The notes below the pieces were generated by a model, which was given only the letters and a program-made list of their open reading frames with translations, made no database searches and had not been told where the DNA came from. Positions 36,014 through 44,663 of a stretch of 64,000 bases of DNA are shown here, in pieces; within the stretch, counting starts at the first letter, position 1, and each line of letters starts with the position of its first letter. The position numbers and the translations under genes were made by a program. The stretch comes from Robiginitalea aestuariiviva. Lineage in GTDB: Bacteria; Bacteroidota; Bacteroidia; Flavobacteriales; Flavobacteriaceae. The stretch lies in NCBI RefSeq assembly GCF_029537735.1, contig NZ_JARPUQ010000003.1, forward strand, positions 1,561 to 65,560, given 5' to 3'.

Positions 36014-38470
36014 TTAAAAGAGGCCGCCTCCGCCCTGTTTGGTGTTGCTGTCGCGGCGCTTGCGCGAGAGGGCGCGGTTCTTGCCGCTGCCAAAGCGGTA
36101 GGCCAGGCCCATATACAGGGTACGGCTCTCCCAGGTAAAACGGCCCTGCTGGGGGATGGGCTGCCCGGCGGTGATTTGCGCCTGCATCCAGTTAAACACG
36201 TCGTTCACGTTCAGGCTCAGGGTCCCTTTGCCCTGTGCAAAGCTGTAGCGGGCCCCGGTGTTGATGAAATACATGGGCTCCTGCTCGAACTGCAGGGAAC
36301 GGTTGCGGCCGCGGTAGAAGCCAAAGAGTTGAAAGGTTAGGGCTTTGGTAGCCTTAAAACTGTTATTCATTCTCAGGTTCCAGGCGGTGTTGTCTACGGA
36401 AATGGCAGCTGTCTGTATGTCGTCCACCCCGGGGTCCTGTATGTCCGTGGGCAGGCTTTCGCTAAAGCCGCGCTGGGTCTGGTTGTACAGGTCAAAGCTG
36501 GCATTAATGTTCCACCAGGCAGCCGGTTTCAGGTTAGAGGACAGCTCCACCCCGTAGGCGCTGGTATCGTCAAAGTTGTCGAAGGTGAGCACAATGCGGT
36601 TCAGGTCAAGCCGGTCCAGGAACAGGGCCCGGTTGATCTCGTCCGTGATGGTCCGGTAAAAGACCCCGGCGGTAAGGCTGCCCAACCCAAAGCGGCGGGT
36701 GTAGTTCAGCTCGTAGGAGTAGGTAAACTGCGGCAGCAGGGAGGGGTTTCCGAAGGAGGAGATCAGGGGGGTTGAAAATTCCCGGATCGGGTTTACCTGC
36801 GAAAGGCCCGGGCGGTCTACGCGCCGGCTCACACTCAGTTGGAACTGGTTCTTTTCCCCGGGGCTGTAAGTGAGGAACCCGGAAGGGTATATTTCCGTAT
36901 AGCGGTCGGTAAAGGCGCGGGTCTGGTTGGTGTCCGCCTGTACCTCCACCTGCTCTACGCGTACCCCCAGCTGGTAGGACCAGGGCCCGGCAGTTCGGCT
37001 ATACGTGGCGTAGGCAGAATAAATGTCCATATCGTACAGGAAGGCGGTAGACGGGGTTGCCGCCAGTTGCCCCTGGGCGTTGTAGGTCTGCCCGGTGGAG
37101 CGGTAATCCGTATCCGTCTCAAAAAGCCGTGCCTGCACGCCCAGTTCCACCCGGGAAAGGGAATCGATAGGCGCCACATAATCCAGGTTTACGGTGGTCT
37201 GGGTGCGTTCCGTGTCTACAAAATCCTGGTAGTCCGGGTAGGGGTAGGCCCCGCTCAGGTCAAAGTTGGCCGCTTCCTCGCTTTCAAACAGGTTGTGGTC
37301 TACTTCCAGTTCCAGGCTCTGGCCTTCGCGTCCAAAGAGCAGTTTGTAATCGAAATTGTATTGCTGGGAGTGGTTGTCGCTGTCGCTCAGGAGGAACTGG
37401 GCCAGGTTTTGCTGGGGGTTGTTCAGGTAATCCACTTGGGTGTCTACCGTAAACTGCCCGTCAAAGTAATTCTGGTTCGTAAAGAAGGAGATGGTGTTTT
37501 TGTCGTTCAGGTAGAAATCCACGCCCAGTTTGTATAGGTAGGATTTGTTGTTGTTGAACACATCGATCAGCTGGCGGGACTGTTCTGCGGTCCGGTCCAG
37601 CCGGCCGTCGTTCACATAATTGCCAATGTTGGTGCCCGCGTTCCCGTAGAGGTTGAACTTCCCGTAGCGGTAGTTCAGGTCCAGGGAATTGTTGAATTTG
37701 GCTTCCAGCCCCTTGGTAAGCCCCAGGTTCAGGTTGCCGTTAAAGCCGATGTTGGCATTTTTGTGCAGCACAATGTTGATGATGCCGCTCATGCCCTCCG
37801 GGTTGTACTTGGCCGAGGGGTTGGTGATCAGTTCAATGGACTTGATGGAGGTGGAAGGGATCTGCCGCAGCAGTTGCGCCACCGGCACGTTGGAGAGTTT
37901 TCCATCCACCATGACCCGGACGTTGGCATTGCCGCGCATGGTGATTTCCCCGCTCTGCTGGTCCAGGTTCACCGAGGGGATGTTGTTCATGATGTCCGAG
38001 GCAGTAGCCCCGGCGGTGGTGAGGTCTTTCCCCACATTGATGACCTTGCGGTCTACCTTTTGTTCAATAGTGGTGCGTTCGGCAACCACTTCCACCCCTT
38101 CCAGGGCGGTGGCTTCGGCTTCCAGGGTGATGGTGCCGATTTCCACTTTCCGCTGGCTGCGGGTAATGGTGAATTCCTTGTGGTAGGTCTTGTAACCGAT
38201 AAACTGCACTTCCAGCACGAAGGTGCCTTCCGGTAGTTTTTCGATGCTGAAATGGCCATTGTCTTCCGTGATCCCCCCGGTAACCAGGGTGGAATCTGCG
38301 GCGCTGCGGATCACGATGGCCGCGTAGGCCACGGGTTGCTGGTCTGCAGGGTCCAGGACGGTACCGGATACGCTGCCTACCTTAAGGTCGGGTTCGGGAT
38401 CGGGAAGTGAGGCGGAGAGGGTGATCAGGGCGGTCAATACAAGGGCCACCCCGCGGATGCAGGTTTTCAT
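36014..38470 (-). CDS. Outer-membrane beta-barrel receptor of the TonB-dependent type
   Basis: 818 residues. Signal peptide, then a carboxypeptidase-regulatory-like domain (about 33-115: GSVSGTVLDPADQQPVAYA), a plug domain (about 130-240: VINVGKDLTTAGATASDIM, GNANVRVMVDGKLS, IIN-VLHKN) and a large barrel of the OMP_b-brl_3 class to the C-terminus. No SusD-like partner is adjacent, so the substrate is unknown. An 11-bp perfect hairpin lies 143 bp upstream of its start in the divergent region. Confidence 0.9.
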   Translation of the reverse strand: MKTCIRGVALVLTALITLSASLPDPEPDLKVGSVSGTVLDPADQQPVAYAAIVIRSAADSTLVTGGITEDNGHFSIEKLPEGTFVLEVQFIGYKTYHKEFTITRSQRKVEIGTITLEAEATALEGVEVVAERTTIEQKVDRKVINVGKDLTTAGATASDIMNNIPSVNLDQQSGEITMRGNANVRVMVDGKLSNVPVAQLLRQIPSTSIKSIELITNPSAKYNPEGMSGIINIVLHKNANIGFNGNLNLGLTKGLEAKFNNSLDLNYRYGKFNLYGNAGTNIGNYVNDGRLDRTAEQSRQLIDVFNNNKSYLYKLGVDFYLNDKNTISFFTNQNYFDGQFTVDTQVDYLNNPQQNLAQFLLSDSDNHSQQYNFDYKLLFGREGQSLELEVDHNLFESEEAANFDLSGAYPYPDYQDFVDTERTQTTVNLDYVAPIDSLSRVELGVQARLFETDTDYRSTGQTYNAQGQLAATPSTAFLYDMDIYSAYATYSRTAGPWSYQLGVRVEQVEVQADTNQTRAFTDRYTEIYPSGFLTYSPGEKNQFQLSVSRRVDRPGLSQVNPIREFSTPLISSFGNPSLLPQFTYSYELNYTRRFGLGSLTAGVFYRTITDEINRALFLDRLDLNRIVLTFDNFDDTSAYGVELSSNLKPAAWWNINASFDLYNQTQRGFSESLPTDIQDPGVDDIQTAAISVDNTAWNLRMNNSFKATKALTFQLFGFYRGRNRSLQFEQEPMYFINTGARYSFAQGKGTLSLNVNDVFNWMQAQITAGQPIPQQGRFTWESRTLYMGLAYRFGSGKNRALSRKRRDSNTKQGGGGLF

Positions 38471-38612
38471 GACTGTTCGTTTTGATAGATTGATTGATGA
38501 TGTTGTCTACAAGACGACCTGTGCCTGCAAATGTTACAGGGAGCCGGATATTTAACAGGGGAAAAGGCCGGGCCGGGTTCCAAGTGGCCATCTGCCAGCT
38601 CTTTAGAAAGGC

Positions 38613-38637
38613 GAGACCCCGCCAGGGGCGGGGTCTC
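38613..38637. repeat. Perfect 11-bp hairpin in a divergent intergenic region
   Basis: GAGACCCCGCC (38613-38623), AGG loop, GGCGGGGTCTC (38627-38637). The flanks have no strong T run. It sits between divergent genes, where no terminator is expected, so it could be a leader structure, an operator or the end of a small RNA. Confidence 0.7.
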
Positions 38638-38705
38638 ATTCATTGATAAGCTATACTAAACACTAACCATTAACTACAAAAAAAATACAGCGTTACCAAT
38701 GATTG

Positions 38706-38713
38706 TATCTTTG
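38706..38713 (+). promoter_or_regulatory. Bacteroidota -7 promoter element for the CoA-binding protein gene
   Basis: TATCTTTG matches TAnnTTTG, 34 nt before GTG 38748. Confidence 0.55.
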
Positions 38714-38747
38714 CAAAGGTATAGAAACAGACGACGCATAAACCATA

Positions 38748-39146
38748 GTGTTACAGGACAATCACAAAACAGGGCAAAATCTTCCAGTTAGCAGGACACT
38801 GGTATTCGGGGCGTCCCTGAAACCGGGCCGGTACAGCAACATGGCCATGAAGCGCCTTTCTCAGGCGGGATTCGGGGTTATCGGGTTCGGGCGGGTAGAG
38901 GGAACGGCCCACACCATCCAAATTACGTCAAATCTCGAAGCTGTGCAAGATGTGGATACCATTACTATGTATATGCGGGCCAAACACCAGCGGGAATTCC
39001 TGCCACAGCTCCTGGCCCTTAAGCCCCGGCGGGTGATTTTTAACCCCGGGGCTGAATTTCAGGAAAGCTACGCGGCCTGGGAAAGCGCCGGGGCTGAGGT
39101 ATTGGAGGCCTGTACCTTGGTGATGCTTGCCACAGGAACCTATTAA
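38748..39146 (+). CDS. CoA-binding domain protein (YccU-like)
   Basis: 132 residues from GTG 38748. A single Rossmann-like CoA-binding domain: TLVFGASLKPGRYSNMAMKR, FGVIGFGRVEGT, DVDTITMYMRAKHQ, RVIFNPGAEFQESYAAWE. The role of these stand-alone domains is not established. The GTG is the only suitable start after the promoter box; the next internal start would remove the first strand. It ends 2 bp from the convergent symporter gene. Confidence 0.85.
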   Translation: MLQDNHKTGQNLPVSRTLVFGASLKPGRYSNMAMKRLSQAGFGVIGFGRVEGTAHTIQITSNLEAVQDVDTITMYMRAKHQREFLPQLLALKPRRVIFNPGAEFQESYAAWESAGAEVLEACTLVMLATGTY

Positions 39147-39148
39147 CC

Positions 39149-40609
39149 TTATTTCCGCTCGCGGATCAGCAGCAGGGCCAGGAAGGTCAGCAACCCGTTC
39201 AGGGGGAGCAATTCGTAACCAAACTGATACCCGCCCAGCATGGATGACGGCAGGTTGGCCAGCAAGACGACCAGTCCGATCACCATCAGGGCCACCACGC
39301 CCACCCAACGGTCCTTCAGGGTATACCGGGTCAGGATGCCAAAGGCAAACAGGCCCAGCAAGGGGCCATAGGTGTAGGTGGCCACCGTGAGCAGGCCATC
39401 GATTACATTGCGGTCCAGTACGTATTTAAAAAGCACGACCACTATAACCAAAAGCGCGCTCATCCACAGGTGTACCCGTTTACGGAGGGCCTTCTGGCTG
39501 GCCTCGGGCCGCTTGCGGATGTGGAGGAAGTCCACACAGAACGAGGTAGTCAGGGAGGTCAGGGCACTGTCTGCGCTGCTGTAAGCCGCCGCAATAAGCC
39601 CCAGCATAAAGGTGATGCCCACAATGGGTTCCAGCCCGCTGTTCAGGGCAATTTCGGGGAATAAAAGGTCGGATTTCGGGGCCCCGTCCATCAGGGGGGT
39701 GGCAATCCCGAAACGGTCGGCATAGATAAACAACAGGGCTCCCAGCAGCAGGAAGAAAAACTTGACCCCAACCAGCACCACGCTAAAGGAAACCATGTTT
39801 TTCTGGGCATCCCTGAGATTGCGGCAGGTGAGGTTTTTCTGCATCATATCCTGGTCCAGGCCGGTCATGCATATGGTGATGAACATGCCGCCCAGAAAGG
39901 ATTTAACCAGGTGGTTCTTTTCAGAAAAGGATTCGGTAAACCAAACCTTGCTGTAGCGGGTGAGTTCTTCGGACGCCAGGAATTCCCCCAGACTCCATCC
40001 CAGGCTTTGGTTGATAAAATAGATGGAGAGCCCAACGGCCAGCAGCATAAAAAGGGTTTGCAATGTGTCGGTCCAGACAATGGTCTTGATTCCGCCCTTG
40101 TAGGTGTATACCCAGATCAGGCCTACGGACAGCACCACCGTAACCTCGAAGGGGACGCCCCAGGCCTCAAAGACAAACTGCTGCAGCACAATGGCCACCA
40201 AAAAGAGGCGGAAGGCCGCCCCCAGCACCCGGGAAACGAAAAAGGAAATGGCCCCCACCTTGTAACTGGTGTTGCCAAAACGCTGGTCCAGGTATTCGTA
40301 GATGGAGGTCACCCCCAGCCGGTAGTAGAGGGGCAACAGTACCCAGGCAATGACCAGGTAACCGGCCAGATAGCCAAAGACTACCTGCATATAGCTGAAC
40401 TGCGAACTTTCCACCCAACCCGGCACCGAGATAAAGGTGACCCCGGACAGGGAGGCCCCGATCATCCCGAAGGCCACCAGGTACCAGGGCGATTTCCGGC
40501 CCGCCTGGAAAAAGTCCTCGTTGGAATCGTTACGCCCTGTAAAATAGGAGATCAGAAGCAGCAGGGCAAAGTATCCGCCAATGAGCAGGAGTATGTGGAA
40601 TGCCGTCAT
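39149..40609 (-). CDS. Sodium:solute symporter (SSS family)
   Basis: 486 residues with about 13 membrane segments. SSS features: [22 protein letters not shown] at the N-terminus, [34 protein letters not shown], and [19 protein letters not shown]. Transport is presumably driven by sodium; the substrate is not predictable. It is monocistronic in a 249-bp gap shared with recR. Confidence 0.9.
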   Translation of the reverse strand: MTAFHILLLIGGYFALLLLISYFTGRNDSNEDFFQAGRKSPWYLVAFGMIGASLSGVTFISVPGWVESSQFSYMQVVFGYLAGYLVIAWVLLPLYYRLGVTSIYEYLDQRFGNTSYKVGAISFFVSRVLGAAFRLFLVAIVLQQFVFEAWGVPFEVTVVLSVGLIWVYTYKGGIKTIVWTDTLQTLFMLLAVGLSIYFINQSLGWSLGEFLASEELTRYSKVWFTESFSEKNHLVKSFLGGMFITICMTGLDQDMMQKNLTCRNLRDAQKNMVSFSVVLVGVKFFFLLLGALLFIYADRFGIATPLMDGAPKSDLLFPEIALNSGLEPIVGITFMLGLIAAAYSSADSALTSLTTSFCVDFLHIRKRPEASQKALRKRVHLWMSALLVIVVVLFKYVLDRNVIDGLLTVATYTYGPLLGLFAFGILTRYTLKDRWVGVVALMVIGLVVLLANLPSSMLGGYQFGYELLPLNGLLTFLALLLIRERK

Positions 40610-40814
40610 GGGAGTGGTAAACAGGGGCCAGCCCGGCCCCCTTTATTTTGTAGCCGAAAGTACAAAACTTACCACAGATATCCCCAACCCGTACGGATTT
40701 AGCGGGATGGAACGGCCGATCGCGTTTTATACCTGTAAGTAAACCTTTTGGGAGTCCATACCCACGTTTACGGATCAAAAGGACCGGGATGCAGGCCCAA
40801 AATTTTAAATTCCC

Positions 40815-40837
40815 GGCGGAGTACCGAAAACTCCGCC
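40815..40837. promoter_or_regulatory. Inverted repeat just upstream of the recR promoter
   Basis: GGCGGAGT (40815-40822) and ACTCCGCC (40830-40837) separated by 7 nt, ending 8 bp before the promoter box. It could be an operator; no T run follows, so it is not a clear terminator. Confidence 0.45.
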
Positions 40838-40845
40838 CGGCTTTG

Positions 40846-40853
40846 TAATTTTG
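40846..40853 (+). promoter_or_regulatory. Bacteroidota -7 promoter element for recR
   Basis: TAATTTTG matches TAnnTTTG and ends only 5 nt before the ATG at 40859, predicting a leaderless transcript. Confidence 0.6.
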
Positions 40854-40858
40854 CGGGT

Positions 40859-41485
40859 ATGGAAATTGCCTCCAAATTGCTTCAGCGCGCCGTGGAAGAG
40901 GTGGCCTTGCTGCCGGGAATCGGGAAGCGCACCGCCTTGCGGCTCATGTTGCACCTGCTTCGCCAGCCCGAGGGGCAGACCCGCCGTCTGGCCGAAGCCC
41001 TGCAGGAACTCCGGGAGCAGATCCGCCACTGCAGCGAATGCCACAACATCTCGGACCAGGACATCTGCGAGATCTGCAGCAGCCCCAAGCGGGACCGGGA
41101 AACCCTCTGTGTGGTGGAGGACATCCGGGATGTAATGGCCATTGAAAGTACGGGGCAGTTTCGGGGGCTCTACCACGTGCTGGGCGGGAAGATTTCGCCT
41201 ATGGAAGGGGTGGGTCCCCAAGACCTGCACATCAGCTCCCTGATCGAAAAGGTCCGCAAGGGGGAGGTGAAGGAGGTGATCTTTGCCCTGAGTGCCACCA
41301 TGGAAGGCGATACCACCAATTTTTACATTTTCCGGCAGCTGGAGGGGCACCAGGTACGGCTTTCAACCATTGCACGCGGTATACCCGTGGGCGATGAGCT
41401 GGAATATGCAGATGAGGTTACCCTGGGGCGCTCCATCCTGCAACGCGTCCCCTTTGAAGGCTCCCTGAAGCAATCGGGGCAGTAA
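40859..41485 (+). CDS. recR: Recombination protein RecR
   Basis: 208 residues. Acts with RecO (and RecF) to load RecA on gapped DNA. Helix-hairpin-helix ([18 protein letters not shown]), a four-cysteine zinc finger ([16 protein letters not shown]) and the Toprim domain ([24 protein letters not shown]) are in order. ATG 40859 matches family N-termini and is set by the promoter box directly before it. The 77-bp gap to the E2 gene has its own promoter box. Confidence 0.96.
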   Translation: MEIASKLLQRAVEEVALLPGIGKRTALRLMLHLLRQPEGQTRRLAEALQELREQIRHCSECHNISDQDICEICSSPKRDRETLCVVEDIRDVMAIESTGQFRGLYHVLGGKISPMEGVGPQDLHISSLIEKVRKGEVKEVIFALSATMEGDTTNFYIFRQLEGHQVRLSTIARGIPVGDELEYADEVTLGRSILQRVPFEGSLKQSGQ

Positions 41486-41517
41486 AAAATATTACAATAA
41501 AAAGCGGGTATTTTTGT

Positions 41518-41525
41518 TATTTTTG
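41518..41525 (+). promoter_or_regulatory. Bacteroidota -7 promoter element for the E2 gene
   Basis: TATTTTTG, 37 nt before ATG 41563. A second identical box overlaps just upstream at 41509-41516. Confidence 0.5.
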
Positions 41526-41562
41526 CAAAAAATAAACCTGCAACGGGTCTGAAACTAAGGAT

Positions 41563-42915
41563 ATGTCAAAGTTTGAATTGAAACTGCCGCAGATGGGCGA
41601 AAGCGTGGCCGAAGCCACCCTTACCGCCTGGCTCAAAGAGGTGGGGGATGCCATCGAGGCGGATGAACCGGTCTTTGAAATTGCCACGGATAAGGTAGAT
41701 TCCGAAGTGCCCAGCGAAGTGGAAGGCGTCCTGGTCGAAAAGTGTTTTTCGGTAGACGACGTTATCCAGGTGGGCCAGGTGGTGGCCGTGATCGAGGTGA
41801 GCGGGGAAGGAGCCGGGACCCCGTCACCCGAAGCCCGGACCGAACCGGAGCCCGATCCCGAGCCCGAGACCGCTGCGGTTGTAGAGCAGCAGGTGGCCCA
41901 GGCCCGTGAGGAAGTGGCTGTACCGGCGGTTGCTGCCCAGTCCGAATCCGGCCGTTTCTATTCCCCCCTGGTGCGGAACATGGCCCGGGAAGAGGGGATC
42001 CAGCCGGACGAACTCGATCGCATTCCGGGTAGCGGAAAGGATGGCCGCGTGACAAAGGCGGACATGCTGTCCTATATTGAAACCCGCGGGAAAGCGCCTG
42101 CGGCCCCTGCAGCGGCGACCCCTGCTCCCGCAGCTGAAGCCCCGGCCCCTATGACGGAATCCCGTCCTGCCCCGGAAACGCCCAAACCCGCCCTGCAGGT
42201 TGGGGAAGCAGACGAGATCATCCCCCTGACGCGTATGGGGAAACTCATTGCCAAACACATGGTGGAAAGCGTGTCCACCTCTGCCCATGTCCAGAGCTTT
42301 GTGGAAGTGGATGTTACCAATGTGGTGGCCTGGCGGGACAAGGTGAAGGACGCCTTCTTTAAACGGGAAGGGGAGAAGCTCACTTTTACCCCCATTTTTA
42401 TGGAGGCCATAGCCATGGCCCTGAAAAAATACCCCATGATGAACATCTCCCTGGACGGGGACCGCGTGATCAAGCGCAAGCACATCAACCTGGGGATGGC
42501 CGCCGCCCTGCCGGACGGCAACCTGATTGTTCCGGTGATCAAAAACGCAGACCAGCTGAACCTGGTGGGGATGGCCCGGGCGGTAAACGACCTGGCGCAA
42601 CGGGCGCGCAACAACGCCCTGAAACCAGATGAGATTAAGGATGGTACCTATACCGTAACCAACGTGGGTACCTTTGGCAGCGTTTTTGGCACCCCCATCA
42701 TTAACCAACCCCAGGTGGGTATCCTGGCCCTTGGGGCTATCCGGAAAATGCCATCGGTGATCGAGACCCCTGCCGGCGACTTTATCGGGATCCGTTCCAA
42801 GATGTTCCTCTCCCACAGTTACGATCACCGCGTGGTGAACGGGGCCCTGGGCGGGATGTTTGTCAAGGCCGTGGCAGACTACCTGGAGGCCTGGGATACC
42901 GACCGGGAAATTTAA
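41563..42915 (+). CDS. Dihydrolipoamide acyltransferase (E2) of a 2-oxo acid dehydrogenase complex
   Basis: 450 residues. Lipoyl domain (1-80) with the lipoylated Lys44 in EIATDKVDSEVP; an acidic Pro/Glu linker; a peripheral subunit-binding domain (about 130-170: YSPLVRNMAREEGIQ, PGSGKDGRVTKADML); an Ala/Pro linker; and the catalytic acyltransferase domain (about 220-450) with the active-site HSYDHRVVNGALGG. A single lipoyl domain and overall sequence suit the branched-chain or 2-oxoglutarate-like groups more than pyruvate E2. No E1 or E3 gene is adjacent. Confidence 0.92.
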   Translation: MSKFELKLPQMGESVAEATLTAWLKEVGDAIEADEPVFEIATDKVDSEVPSEVEGVLVEKCFSVDDVIQVGQVVAVIEVSGEGAGTPSPEARTEPEPDPEPETAAVVEQQVAQAREEVAVPAVAAQSESGRFYSPLVRNMAREEGIQPDELDRIPGSGKDGRVTKADMLSYIETRGKAPAAPAAATPAPAAEAPAPMTESRPAPETPKPALQVGEADEIIPLTRMGKLIAKHMVESVSTSAHVQSFVEVDVTNVVAWRDKVKDAFFKREGEKLTFTPIFMEAIAMALKKYPMMNISLDGDRVIKRKHINLGMAAALPDGNLIVPVIKNADQLNLVGMARAVNDLAQRARNNALKPDEIKDGTYTVTNVGTFGSVFGTPIINQPQVGILALGAIRKMPSVIETPAGDFIGIRSKMFLSHSYDHRVVNGALGGMFVKAVADYLEAWDTDREI

Positions 42916-42924
42916 CCCCCTGCT

Positions 42925-43692
42925 ATGGAGCTCAAACTGACCAAACCGATTTGTTTTTTTGACCTGGAAACCACCGGGACCAATATTGCCACGGACCGCA
43001 TTGTGGAAATCGCCATCCTGAAGGTACATCCCAACGGGAATAAGGAGAGCCGGAGCTGGCTGGTCAATCCCGGGGTGCCCATTCCGGCCGAGGCCAGTGC
43101 CATCCATGGGATCACGGACGAAAAGGTGGCCGGGGAGCCTACTTTCAAGGCCCTGGCCAACGACATCCACCAGATGATCCGGGGCTGCGACCTGGCCGGG
43201 TTTAATTCCAACCGCTTCGATATTCCGTTGCTGGCCGAAGAACTGCTGCGGGCGGGGGTGAACTTCGACATGAAGAACGCCGTGGCGGTAGACGTGCAAA
43301 CCATCTTCCACAAAATGGAAAAGCGCACCCTGGAGGCGGCCTACCAGTTTTATTGCGGCAAGGAGTTGCGGGACGCCCACAGTGCCGTGGCGGACACCGA
43401 GGCCACGTACGAAGTGTTGCTGTCGCAGCTGGAGCGTTACCCGGAGCTGGAAAACGACATCAAGGCCCTTTCCGAGTTTTCCTCCCACAAGGATACGGTA
43501 GACTTTGCCGGGTTTATTCAGCGGGACGAACATGGGGTGCCTGTTTTCTCTTTTGGAAAGCACAAAGGGCGCCTGGTCACCGAAGTATTGCAGGAAGAGC
43601 CCGGGTATTTCGGATGGATCCTCAATGCGGACTTTCCCCTGTATACCAAGAAAATTCTCACCCAAATTAAATTGGGCACCTTTTCCGGATAG
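42925..43692 (+). CDS. 3'-5' exonuclease, DnaQ-like DEDDh family
   Basis: 255 residues. Motifs Exo I FFDLETTGTN, Exo II GFNSNRFDIPLL and Exo III HSAVADTEATYE are intact. A C-terminal extension (SFGKHKGRLVTEVLQEEPGYFGWIL) resembles the exonuclease C-terminal module found in Bacteroidota proteins of this type. It could serve as a proofreading subunit or repair nuclease. It starts 9 bp after the E2 gene. Confidence 0.9.
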   Translation: MELKLTKPICFFDLETTGTNIATDRIVEIAILKVHPNGNKESRSWLVNPGVPIPAEASAIHGITDEKVAGEPTFKALANDIHQMIRGCDLAGFNSNRFDIPLLAEELLRAGVNFDMKNAVAVDVQTIFHKMEKRTLEAAYQFYCGKELRDAHSAVADTEATYEVLLSQLERYPELENDIKALSEFSSHKDTVDFAGFIQRDEHGVPVFSFGKHKGRLVTEVLQEEPGYFGWILNADFPLYTKKILTQIKLGTFSG

Positions 43693-43713
43693 GCGCCAGA
43701 ACCCCCCAACCTT

Positions 43714-44328
43714 ATGAAACTGGTCTGTGTTGGCCGCAATTATGCGGCGCATATCGAAGAACTTCAGAACGAGCGTCCGGATGAGCCCTTGCTCTTTATC
43801 AAACCGGATTCCGCCATCCTGCCCCGGGAACAGGATTTTTATATTCCCGAGTTTTCTCAGGACGTGCATTATGAGGCGGAATTGCTGGTGCGCATCTGCA
43901 AGGTGGGCAAGCACATCGCGCCCCGTTTTGCGCATACCTATTACGACGCTTTTTCCGTGGGCATCGACTTTACCGCCCGCGACCTGCAGGCCCGCCTGAA
44001 GGCCAAAGGCCTGCCCTGGGAAAAGGCCAAGGGCTTCGACGGGGCTGCCGTAATCGGGGAATGGATCCCCAAAAGCGCCTTTGAAGGCCGGGACCGCCTG
44101 ACCTTTACCCTGGAAAAAAACGGAGAAGTGGTGCAGCGGGGAGACACCGGCCTGATGCTCTGGGAACTGCATGAACTTATTGCCTATATGTCCACCTTTT
44201 TCACCCTGAAAAAGGGAGATATCATCTTTACCGGGACCCCGGAGGGGGTTGGCCGGGTGGCGGCAAATGATTACCTTGTGGGCAGCCTGGAGGGGACTAC
44301 GGTCTTCACCCTAAATGTGAGCGGATGA
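43714..44328 (+). CDS. Fumarylacetoacetate hydrolase family protein
   Basis: 204 residues. Single FAH-C domain: CVGRNYAAHIEEL, metal-binding acidic residues in HYEAELLVRI and GIDFTARDLQ, and GDIIFTGTPEGVG. Members include oxaloacetate decarboxylases/tautomerases and acylpyruvate hydrolases. The actual substrate is not predictable. The TGA overlaps the next ATG by 4 bp. Confidence 0.9.
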   Translation: MKLVCVGRNYAAHIEELQNERPDEPLLFIKPDSAILPREQDFYIPEFSQDVHYEAELLVRICKVGKHIAPRFAHTYYDAFSVGIDFTARDLQARLKAKGLPWEKAKGFDGAAVIGEWIPKSAFEGRDRLTFTLEKNGEVVQRGDTGLMLWELHELIAYMSTFFTLKKGDIIFTGTPEGVGRVAANDYLVGSLEGTTVFTLNVSG

Positions 44329-44663
44329 TTTACAATTTGGATAAAATCAATGAAATGGCGGACGGGGACCAGGACTTTGTCGAGTCCGTAATTTCCGTAT
44401 TCCTGGAAGAGGTACCCGAAGACCTGGAGGCCCTGGAGCAGGCCGTGGCTGCGGCCCATTACGAACAGGTCTATAAAATGGCCCATAAAATCAAGCCCAA
44501 TGTAGACCTGCTGGGGATGGAGCAAACCCGTGCTCTGGCCCTGGAAATTGAAACCCTGGGCAAGACTGAAGGCAGCCTGGAGGAGATCCGGCAGCGGTTT
44601 CCCATGCTGAAACGCGACGTGCAGCAGGTAGTGGGAGAACTGAAAAACGATTTCGACCTCTGA
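44325..44663 (+). CDS. Orphan Hpt (histidine phosphotransfer) domain protein
   Basis: 112 residues, a single four-helix Hpt domain. The phospho-accepting histidine lies in YKMAHKIKPNVDLLGM, equivalent to the HxLKGxxxxxG motif. It would carry phosphate between a hybrid kinase and a response regulator. No kinase or regulator gene is in the window. It overlaps FAH by 4 bp and cinA by 1 bp, so the three are co-translated. Confidence 0.87.
   Translation: MIYNLDKINEMADGDQDFVESVISVFLEEVPEDLEALEQAVAAAHYEQVYKMAHKIKPNVDLLGMEQTRALALEIETLGKTEGSLEEIRQRFPMLKRDVQQVVGELKNDFDL

Noticed and set aside
41824-44172. A 782-codon minus-strand frame opposite E2, exonuclease and FAH genes
   Set aside because: It lies antisense to three well-supported genes with intact catalytic motifs. 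GC-rich codon bias leaves long antisense frames open here; the same applies to 26373-27776, 58499-60112 and 59973-61490.
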